Below, one piece after another: positions 1 through 6,177 of a stretch of DNA of 8,748 nt (positions within the stretch are counted from its first letter, which is position 1; every line of letters begins with the position of its first letter). Both the position numbers and the translations under genes were made by a program. Source of the DNA: Acidiferrobacteraceae bacterium (GTDB taxonomy: Bacteria; Pseudomonadota; Gammaproteobacteria; Arenicellales; UBA868); assembly GCA_002721105.1 (NCBI GenBank), contig PBJL01000028.1:1-8748 (forward strand), written 5' to 3'. The notes under the pieces are model-generated. The model was not told the origin of the DNA, did not search any database, and saw nothing but the letters and a program-made list of their open reading frames with translations.

Positions 1-150
1 TCCGGCAATGTCCAAGTTCTGTCGGCTGTTGGGTTCGTGACAGTAAGAGTTGTCTCGTAGTCATCATCAGCACCAGAACCTTCGAAAGAGATTCCACCAG
101 TAACTCGTATCAAAGTAGAGTCAACAGTAAAAGTGTCACCTTTAACGTAG
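1..150 (-). repeat. Copy of the FTVDSTLIRV…TADRTWTLPD module, cut by the window edge
   Basis: This is an in-frame direct repeat of 1582-1731 with about 16 differences in 150 bases by eye, mostly synonymous. The spacing is 1581 bases, exactly 527 codons. The repeat runs into the edge, so its full length cannot be seen. Confidence 0.85.
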
Positions 151-3100
151 AAGTCACCAGAAACAGTCAAATCCTTGGCAACCGTCAAATCACCAGTAAT
201 AGAACCAGTTCTTGCCGACAAATCACGAGTAACAGTTAAGTCCTGGCCAATTGTCACGTCGTTTGGTTGTGAGAACGTGATCTGATTATTGGACACAGTA
301 GTAACAATTTCGTTGGCAGTACCTGTGAAAGTGAGAGTCTCTCCACCAGCAACAGTGTCAGCAGAATCATTATCTGCATTGACGTTAAAACTGGTTGCGA
401 TTGCAGCAGTTGTAGCAGCAGTAATACGACCTTTTGAATCAATAGTAATTACTGGAACAGCTGTGGTAGAACCGTATTGATTGGCAGAAACTCCTGTGTT
501 TGCAAGTGTCATAGTGCCTGCATTCAAGGTAGCATCACCACCCATCGTGACATAAGAAACATCGGTTCCGTCAGACTGGAGGAACTGGTGTGCAGTACCT
601 ACCGATAAAGCAGAAGGGTCGCCACTTGCGTCTCCGACAATAAGCTTACCTCTTGCAAGTCCAGCCATCTTTGCGAGAGTGACTGCATTATCTGCAATAG
701 TAAGAGTGCCTGCACTCAAGGTAGCATCACCACCCATCGTGACATAAGAGACATCGGTTCCGTCAGACTGGAGGAACTGATGTGCAGTGCCTTTTGCTAA
801 ATAAGCTGGATCACCACTGGCATCACCATGAATGATGCTACCTCTTGTGATACCGGCCATCTTTGCGAGAGTGACTCCGTTGTCGGCAAGTTTAGCACCA
901 GCTATCTCACCGTTGTCAACAGTCATATTAGAGAAATCAGTATAGTAAGAACCTTCCTGTCCATCTAATTTGTCTGCGTTCAAGTTTGCGACCAGAGTTG
1001 TGGATGCCACTGTTAAAGGAGCAGTACCAGTAGTAACATCGGACGTGAGAGTTTCTGCTTTCAAGTCATGAGAACCGATATCAATATCACCAGTAGCAGT
1101 GATACCAGCAGTCGTCAAAGCAGTAATTGTGGTTGAACCAATCGTACCGCCTTCAATCTTGTCACCACTAATCTGATCGTTGTCAACTACAAAGTTGTCC
1201 CAATCAAGATAGTAAGAACCTTCCTGTCCATCTAGTTTGTCTGCGTTCAAGTTTGCGACCAGAGTGGTAGATGCAACTGTCAAAGGAGCAGTACCAGTAC
1301 TAACGTCTGATGCAAGAGTTTGTGCTGTCAATTTATAATTGCCAATGTCAACATTGTTTGCAGCACCTTGCATGATAGCAAGATTCTGAGCAGCAGAAGT
1401 TGTCAACGTGCCAGCAGAAACATTAAGAGTCTTGCCGGAACCGACAGTGATGTCAGACGTTGCAATAGTTGCACCGTCGATGTTGCCACCGTCAATGTCT
1501 GGATTGTCAATGTTTGCAGCTGTCAGTGTTTTGTTGGTCAAAGTTTGCGTTGCTGCAAGACCTACGACGGTATCAGTAACATCTGGCAATGTCCAGGTTC
1601 TGTCAGCAGTTGGGTTCGTGACAGTAAGGGTTGTCTCGTAGTCATCATCAGCACCAGATCCCTCAAAAGAGATGCCACCAGTGACACGAATCAAGGTAGA
1701 ATCAACAGTAAAAGTTTCACCTTTAACGTAAAGATCTCCATTGATAGTTAGTTCACCCAAGGAACCGGTTGCACCAGTGATGTCTCCGGAAGCCACCAAG
1801 TTACCAGTAACGTCAACACCAGCAGCAGTTACACTCAATCTCTCGGTGTTGTTGACGAAGGTATTAACTTCGTTAGCAGTACCAAAAGTGACGTATTCTT
1901 GTGCGGCATCTGTACCGATCTTGCCAAGAGAGGCATTGAGGATAGATGTGATGCCAGTTTGTGCGGCATCAACACTCAAGGTTCTGGTTGAGGTGAGATC
2001 ACCACCACCGGAAAGGCCGGTGCCAGTGGCAATACTCACCGAACTGTGGTCGATATGCTCATTAGCAACAAAGTCACTAAATCCATCGTGATTTGCACCA
2101 CCGACAAGAACAACAGCAGTTCCACCAACAGTCACAGCATCTGCTTTCACAGTGCCGTCAATGTAGATATCCTTAAACTTCTTATTGGTAGATCCAAGAT
2201 CCACCGCATTATTGGAAACTGGTTCAAGTACATTATTCTTTAAGACAAGGTGGTCTGCACCGTTTACTCTAAAGATAATGTTATTGTCTGTTGCAAAATC
2301 AATATCATTATCAGCATCTCTACCGATAGTGAGGGAAGCATTCTTAACAGAAGTGATTGTCGTCTGGGAAGCATCGACACTGAGTGTGTGTGAGACAGTT
2401 TCACCAGAAGTTGCTCCAGTAGATGACATGCCGTCACCAGCAGTAACTGCCGCAACATAGTCACCAGTAGTGGATGTCCCCATAGCAACCGAGTTTGCTT
2501 GAACTGAGTTGACCGAAACGACACCCGCATTGGTCATCGTAACATCTCCACTCAGTGCGAATTCACTATAATCGGAACCATCACCAATCATGATCTTCGT
2601 ATTGCCTGCTGCTAACGAGTCATCAAAGATGCTCAATTTGGCAGGAGTAACTGCATCGTTTGCAATATAGTTAGTCGCGATTGGAGTACCTTGCCAAACA
2701 CCAGTGCCGATTGTGCCAACTGTTGTCAGTGCGTTCAACGAAGTTAAACTCGCATGATTTGTCAGGTAGGTCGGAAGTCTGCTCAAAGCAGTCTTTCGGT
2801 TTGTACCTCCAGCACCGTTATCAACAATAAGTAAGTCGGCATCTACCAAGGCTTCACCAATGTCAGTTGCACCGTCAATGTCTATTGCGGTTGCAGCAAC
2901 TTTGTTGGCAGTTGAGATGGTTGCCAACTTTGTGTCAACAATGCCAGCAGATGCTTTAATATCTGCATTTACGATGTTGGTTATCGTGTTGTTGTCAGAA
3001 TCAATTGTCTTGTTGGTCAGGGTTGCCGCATGTGCGTTGAACGTGAACTCATCATTTCCCGTAAGGAGAGGAAGATTAACATTCCTGTCAGCAGTAAGGT

Positions 3101-3590
3101 CACTAACTGTAAACACATATTGGTGACTCGAATTGGAATCATTAATTTGCGGAGTAGTAAACACCGGACTTGTCTTGATGGTCATGACACCGTTTGCGTC
3201 TACGGTAACATCTCCAGACAGAGCTTTGTTGTCCCAGCTGTTCGAACCATCGTAAATCAAAACATGACCAGAAGATAGTCCTGAAATGTTTGTATCTGTT
3301 GCTCCAGCAAGCGTCGAGGTTCCAGATAAATCCTCTAACTTTTCAATTGCCTCCTGAACGGTGTCAATCCCACCACCCCATCCAGTGTTTGTATCATCAT
3401 AACCTAGTTTACTGGCCATTACAGACGCAGTTAATCCTATCGTCCCCAATGTACCGTCAGTTGCAGATGCCGTTATGATGTGGTCAGCTGCAACATTGCT
3501 TAGTTTCATTTTTGCGGTTCCATTATCAAGGATCTCAAATACTGTTGTATTCGATCCTGTGATTACCGCTAATCCTCTTGGTGCTACCAT
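1..3590 (-). CDS. Giant repeat-built phage tail-fibre-like structural protein, C-terminus beyond window
   Basis: The frame is open without a stop from its ATG to the left edge, giving at least 1196 residues; the 3' end is missing. GGAGGG lies 8 bases before the ATG, which fixes the start. I saw no cysteine and only six tryptophans; the protein is rich in Thr, Ala, Asp, Gly, Val and Ser, as in extended beta-structured fibres. Segments seen in order: leader RGLAVITGS (5-13); a short probable helix VQEAIEKLEDL (about 79-89); TADR..NLP (about 166); TLTNKT (about 191); DLGSTNKKFKDIYIDG (464-479); GTGLSGGGDLTSTRTL (about 520-537); FTVDSTLIRVTGG then TADRTWTLPD (about 621-670); two LDGQEGSYY copies (about 780 and 870); two tandem 64-residue units (about 899-1026); and a second FTVDSTL..TADRTWTLPD at the edge. 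I recall these motifs from marine T4-like phage fibre proteins, so a structural, probably receptor-binding appendage role is inferred. A C-terminal chaperone or adhesin tip may lie off-window. It follows the 136-residue gene and shares its leader. Confidence 0.85.
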   Translation of the reverse strand, partial: MVAPRGLAVITGSNTTVFEILDNGTAKMKLSNVAADHIITASATDGTLGTIGLTASVMASKLGYDDTNTGWGGGIDTVQEAIEKLEDLSGTSTLAGATDTNISGLSSGHVLIYDGSNSWDNKALSGDVTVDANGVMTIKTSPVFTTPQINDSNSSHQYVFTVSDLTADRNVNLPLLTGNDEFTFNAHAATLTNKTIDSDNNTITNIVNADIKASAGIVDTKLATISTANKVAATAIDIDGATDIGEALVDADLLIVDNGAGGTNRKTALSRLPTYLTNHASLTSLNALTTVGTIGTGVWQGTPIATNYIANDAVTPAKLSIFDDSLAAGNTKIMIGDGSDYSEFALSGDVTMTNAGVVSVNSVQANSVAMGTSTTGDYVAAVTAGDGMSSTGATSGETVSHTLSVDASQTTITSVKNASLTIGRDADNDIDFATDNNIIFRVNGADHLVLKNNVLEPVSNNAVDLGSTNKKFKDIYIDGTVKADAVTVGGTAVVLVGGANHDGFSDFVANEHIDHSSVSIATGTGLSGGGDLTSTRTLSVDAAQTGITSILNASLGKIGTDAAQEYVTFGTANEVNTFVNNTERLSVTAAGVDVTGNLVASGDITGATGSLGELTINGDLYVKGETFTVDSTLIRVTGGISFEGSGADDDYETTLTVTNPTADRTWTLPDVTDTVVGLAATQTLTNKTLTAANIDNPDIDGGNIDGATIATSDITVGSGKTLNVSAGTLTTSAAQNLAIMQGAANNVDIGNYKLTAQTLASDVSTGTAPLTVASTTLVANLNADKLDGQEGSYYLDWDNFVVDNDQISGDKIEGGTIGSTTITALTTAGITATGDIDIGSHDLKAETLTSDVTTGTAPLTVASTTLVANLNADKLDGQEGSYYTDFSNMTVDNGEIAGAKLADNGVTLAKMAGITRGSIIHGDASGDPAYLAKGTAHQFLQSDGTDVSYVTMGGDATLSAGTLTIADNAVTLAKMAGLARGKLIVGDASGDPSALSVGTAHQFLQSDGTDVSYVTMGGDATLNAGTMTLANTGVSANQYGSTTAVPVITIDSKGRITAATTAAIATSFNVNADNDSADTVAGGETLTFTGTANEIVTTVSNNQITFSQPNDVTIGQDLTVTRDLSARTGSITGDLTVAKDLTVSGDFYVKGDTFTVDSTLIRVTGGISFEGSGADDDYETTLTVTNPTADRTWTLP
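514..897 (-). repeat. Tandem pair of 192-bp (64-residue) units within the giant fibre gene
   Basis: Two adjacent in-frame units, 514-705 and 706-897, encode NAVTLAKMAG or NGVTLAKMAG, then GDASGDP, GTAHQFLQSDGTDVSYVTMG and GDATL.AGT. The half at 514-598 / 706-790 differs at only about four positions by eye, while the other half is clearly more diverged. Both halves keep the frame, so the repeat is a protein module and not a separate element. Confidence 0.88.
944..1037 (-). repeat. Copy 1 of the LDGQEGSYY module repeat
   Basis: About 94 bases match 1211-1304 at all but about six positions by eye. It encodes GTAPLTVASTTLVANLNADK followed by LDGQEGSYY. Weaker similarity extends on both sides (roughly 888-1070 versus 1155-1337), so the duplicated module is longer, with a spacing of 267 bases (89 residues). 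Confidence 0.85.
1211..1304 (-). repeat. Copy 2 of the LDGQEGSYY module repeat
   Basis: Partner of the copy 267 bases to the left. It lies N-terminal in the protein and leads into YYLDWDN where the other has YYTDFSN. Confidence 0.85.
1582..1731 (-). repeat. Internal copy of the FTVDSTLIRV…TADRTWTLPD module
   Basis: Partner of the copy at the left edge. It encodes YVKGETFTVDST, then SFEGSGADDDYETTLTV and NPTADRTWTLPD. In this copy the module is followed by TLTNKTL, a continuation that may also follow the edge copy outside the window. Confidence 0.85.
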
Positions 3591-3598
3591 TTTTTTAT

Positions 3599-3604
3599 CC
3601 CTCC
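3599..3604 (-). promoter_or_regulatory. Ribosome binding site GGAGGG of the giant fibre gene
   Basis: GGAGGG is placed 8 bases before the ATG with an A-rich spacer. This is a strong Shine-Dalgarno match that decides the start and points to a bacterial host. Confidence 0.85.
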
Positions 3605-3653
3605 GTTCTTTTCGAACATTATTTCGTTAAGTAGTTAAAAGTTTTGTTAAATT

Positions 3654-4064
3654 CTATGCAAATCGATCTGCATCCCATTGTCCATCACGGCAAAAATACC
3701 ACCGATGGCCAATAGCAAAGTATGTTCCGGCAGCAGCACTAATTGTTGTCGATCCAACTGTGGCCCCTGCGGTGAGTCCGGCTGAGTTAAGATAAATAAT
3801 ATATCCATTATAAGTTGTCGGTGATGCTGCCAAGGTATTCAAGATCGCAACATCACTTTCTGTTGCCCCACTATACCTCGGAATTCTAAAAGAACCGTTA
3901 ATTTTAGTAACGTCAGCAATGTTGTTTGTTCTTCTACCCAGCTCAGCGCTGCCAGAAATTCCCAGTGTAAATCCATTTACACTATTACCGAATACGACTT
4001 CCCCGTCATCCATGAAACTATGGATGACGCTGCTTCCCGATATTACTTGTAATCCCCTTCTCAT
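3654..4064 (-). CDS. Small fibre-like protein sharing its N-terminal leader with the giant fibre (136 aa)
   Basis: This complete small frame has ATG preceded by AGGAG at 9 bases and ends in TAG. Its N-terminus, RGLQVISGSS (3-12) followed by a D.GEV segment, resembles the RGLAVITGSN start of the next gene, so the two probably share an attachment domain. The C-terminal half has RIPRYSGATESD (about 60-71), then YNGYIIYLNSAG (about 84-95), and ends WYFCRDGQWD. This fits a pattern I know from phage fibre ends: R-(L/I)-P-x-(Y/F)..., NG-hydrophobic-hydrophobic-Y, then a final DG-x-W or NG-x-W strand. No signal peptide, membrane segment or enzyme motif is visible. It sits between the LamG-like gene and the giant fibre, 25 bases and 63 bases away respectively. 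It could be an accessory fibre subunit, an adaptor, or a short tip protein; the exact role is unknown. Confidence 0.8.
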   Translation of the reverse strand: MRRGLQVISGSSVIHSFMDDGEVVFGNSVNGFTLGISGSAELGRRTNNIADVTKINGSFRIPRYSGATESDVAILNTLAASPTTYNGYIIYLNSAGLTAGATVGSTTISAAAGTYFAIGHRWYFCRDGQWDADRFA

Positions 4065-4073
4065 TTTGTTTTT

Positions 4074-4078
4074 CTCCT
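4074..4078 (-). promoter_or_regulatory. Ribosome binding site AGGAG of the 136-aa gene
   Basis: AGGAG is 9 bases before the ATG, in a 25-base gap that contains nothing else obvious. It supports translation from a shared transcript. Confidence 0.8.
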
Positions 4079-4089
4079 ATTTTTCTATA

Positions 4090-6147
4090 TTAAAGAACCG
4101 TGTCTGTTTTTATTGTAAATTCATCTATGTAATAAGATGTTGTCAGTCTATGTCCATCACTGGAACTCATTGCTACATAATACCCATTGTGAGTACCATT
4201 TGGAGTTCGGACTCTTTTTGTCTCTTCCAGGTTATCATCCCACCAGTGTCTGTATCTTCTGTCATCATTGTAAACGATCACATCTCCGAAAGCAGTCCAA
4301 TTGCCACCCGCTACACGAACATACGTCTTGATGTGATCGTAGTTAAACCCTGCCGGAATCACCTCTAACTTCATCTGATACCACGTATCGGCAGCAACAG
4401 AAAAACCACCGGAAGACAACGCAATGTCAGAAGATGACCCCGATGTTGTTCCATCCAGCCACTCATCAGAGTTCCTAAGACTTAACCTAAATGACGGAGT
4501 ATTTCCCGAATCTGCTCCGTTATTGAACGTGCCGAATTTCATGGCATAGCCCTTGATGTTGTCCATTTGATGTCCGAATGGTGACGTTGCCTTTGCTACC
4601 AGAGCAACATGACTCCCATCATGTTTTGCATCGTCCAAGTTCTCTGCTCGAACCCACATCGTCATCTGAACTGCCTCTGTGCTGCTCATCCTGTAATATG
4701 CTCCAGAATCGACAGAGGACTTGACGAACGCGCCACCTGCGACTTCGTGCAACTTTACCGGACCTACATCACCAGAACCAGTATTCTGCATCCAATATCT
4801 TCTACAGGCAGATCCCTGACTCTCTCCGGACAAAGCATTTGAAAGTTGATCGTGAGCAAAAGTAACTCCCGCAGCACCGCCATCAAACTCTGGCAAATAA
4901 GTGGAAGACGACATTGCTAACTCAAGTCTATCGGATAGGTACTTTTCCATCTGCTGTCTTCTGATGTTTGACAGAGTATCATCGAAAGCAAAAAACTCAT
5001 GCCAACCATTAATGTGATCGGTGGTCATGTCAGAGGTATCTATATCTCCACCGCCGGTGGCGGAATTCCCCCCAATCACGACACCGCAGTGATCATTTTC
5101 GTTCTTCGGGGCAGATGAGTTATTGTAGTCATATTTGAGGATTGCCTCCTGTTGACCTCCAACGTAGTAGCTGGAAGTTACATCCACACCTATGTTGGTT
5201 TGATTGTCGTATGTCATCGATAAAACGTGCCAAGTGTCGGGCAAATCCGTGGTTGAACCTCTTGTTTTAATCGTGTCCCCATTGTCTTTTCTTCTATGTA
5301 CAGACTCAAGTGTTCGGTAAGCCCCACCACCATCATGCGTCAACCCAAGACTAAAAGTGTTGTGTTCGCTGTTGTTGAGATCGTGTGGGTATGTGCCCGG
5401 ATAAGAAACATAAAGTGGGTAATCCGTGTCGGTTTGCCAAGAATCTTGACCTGCTTCATCTGCGTTGTATCTCATCGTGGTAAAGAGGGAGTAACCACCA
5501 GGCATTACATTCGATTTTGTCGTGTCAACAGAAGCACCATGAGTGATGTTTCCTGTAACCCACATGTTGTATCCCTGGTTGTTTTCGCCATGATCTCTGT
5601 AACTCTGTGCGTTTGTGGTTGATGTATAACAAACTTCTCTCGTGGACGAATTTCTTGTTTCGGAACCCATTAGAAAATACTGATCGTCTCCAGTTACTCT
5701 ATAGTTACTGTTTTTGACACCGTTATCTTGAGATCCAGATACAATTCCGTCATAATAGTTATCTCCCAGCCTATACATGTGCCTTGTTACCCTGGTTTCA
5801 GAACCTTGACTATTTACCCTGTTGCTGAAAGTATCAAATTCTCTAGAATTTCCCGATACGTCGTAAATGATTTCAACTGGAGGTGGTTTGGCTCCTCCTT
5901 CCGTAGAAAAATTAGACCCCGGAAAAGTTCTTTTCGACGGGCCTGGGAAGGAGGTCGCATGGTTGAAGAAGTTTTGAGTTGTTCTGATGCATCCAGGATC
6001 GAATTTATACCAAAATGCCAACCTTGCTGTGCCTATTGTGTTTGCTTTTTCTTGACCTGCACTGGTCAAAGCATTGTACGGGTCGGAACCTGAAATGGAT
6101 CTGGGATCGTGTGGTTGACCTACGAATGTGAAATCTGTTTTTGCCAT
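4090..6147 (-). CDS. Phage adhesin-like structural protein with two ConA/LamG-like regions (685 aa), paralogue of the upstream gene
   Basis: The ATG follows AAGGAG at 10 bases and the gene ends in TAA. The N-terminal head F.FVGQPHDP..ISGSDPYN (6-25) is almost identical to that of the 669-residue neighbour and is followed by ARLAFWYKFD (41-50). A first beta-sandwich-like region spans roughly 90-410: it contains IYDVSGNS (94-101) and DTWHVLSMTYDNQ (304-316), and closes with HEFFAFDDTLSNIRRQQMEKYL (383-404), which resembles the usual end of LamG / concanavalin-like domains (D.aLSd..RqqieqYL). A second region spans roughly 465-685, with MWVRAENLDDAKHDGSH (497-513), ATSPFGHQMD (520-529), KGYAMKFGTF (532-541), LSLRNSDEW (555-563), and the closing HNGYYVAMSSSDGHRL then YYIDEFTI. 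No catalytic residues, membrane segment or signal peptide are evident. Glycan or surface binding as part of a virion appendage is inferred from fold resemblance only; a decoration role is an alternative. Four cysteines are present. Confidence 0.88.
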   Translation of the reverse strand: MAKTDFTFVGQPHDPRSISGSDPYNALTSAGQEKANTIGTARLAFWYKFDPGCIRTTQNFFNHATSFPGPSKRTFPGSNFSTEGGAKPPPVEIIYDVSGNSREFDTFSNRVNSQGSETRVTRHMYRLGDNYYDGIVSGSQDNGVKNSNYRVTGDDQYFLMGSETRNSSTREVCYTSTTNAQSYRDHGENNQGYNMWVTGNITHGASVDTTKSNVMPGGYSLFTTMRYNADEAGQDSWQTDTDYPLYVSYPGTYPHDLNNSEHNTFSLGLTHDGGGAYRTLESVHRRKDNGDTIKTRGSTTDLPDTWHVLSMTYDNQTNIGVDVTSSYYVGGQQEAILKYDYNNSSAPKNENDHCGVVIGGNSATGGGDIDTSDMTTDHINGWHEFFAFDDTLSNIRRQQMEKYLSDRLELAMSSSTYLPEFDGGAAGVTFAHDQLSNALSGESQGSACRRYWMQNTGSGDVGPVKLHEVAGGAFVKSSVDSGAYYRMSSTEAVQMTMWVRAENLDDAKHDGSHVALVAKATSPFGHQMDNIKGYAMKFGTFNNGADSGNTPSFRLSLRNSDEWLDGTTSGSSSDIALSSGGFSVAADTWYQMKLEVIPAGFNYDHIKTYVRVAGGNWTAFGDVIVYNDDRRYRHWWDDNLEETKRVRTPNGTHNGYYVAMSSSDGHRLTTSYYIDEFTIKTDTVL

Positions 6148-6157
6148 TTTTAATAAT

Positions 6158-6163
6158 CTCCTT
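6158..6163 (-). promoter_or_regulatory. Ribosome binding site AAGGAG of the 685-aa gene
   Basis: AAGGAG is 10 bases before the ATG. The rest of the 30-base intergenic gap is very AT-rich and has no GC-rich hairpin, so no terminator is seen here. Confidence 0.8.
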
Positions 6164-6177
6164 AAAGTTTAAAATTT

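Noticed and set aside
514..1340. Regularly spaced repeats considered as a CRISPR array or mobile element
   Set aside because: The units are in frame, adjacent or 89 codons apart, without short unique spacers, inverted ends or target duplications. They encode protein modules.
1320..2091. Long plus-strand open frames of 143 and 116 codons antisense to the giant gene
   Set aside because: They lie fully inside the minus-strand frame and have no convincing ribosome binding site. They are explained by the biased composition of the repetitive fibre gene, which removes stops on the other strand.
3591..3653. Possible terminator hairpin in the longest intergenic gap (GTTC-GAAAA-GAAC)
   Set aside because: The stem has only four pairs, no T-run follows on the transcribed strand, and a ribosome binding site comes immediately after, so termination is not supported.
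3919..6093. Plus-strand open frames of about 77 to 149 codons antisense to the LamG-like and 136-aa genes
   Set aside because: They are mostly buried in well-supported minus-strand genes with clear starts and paralogues, and their products look random.
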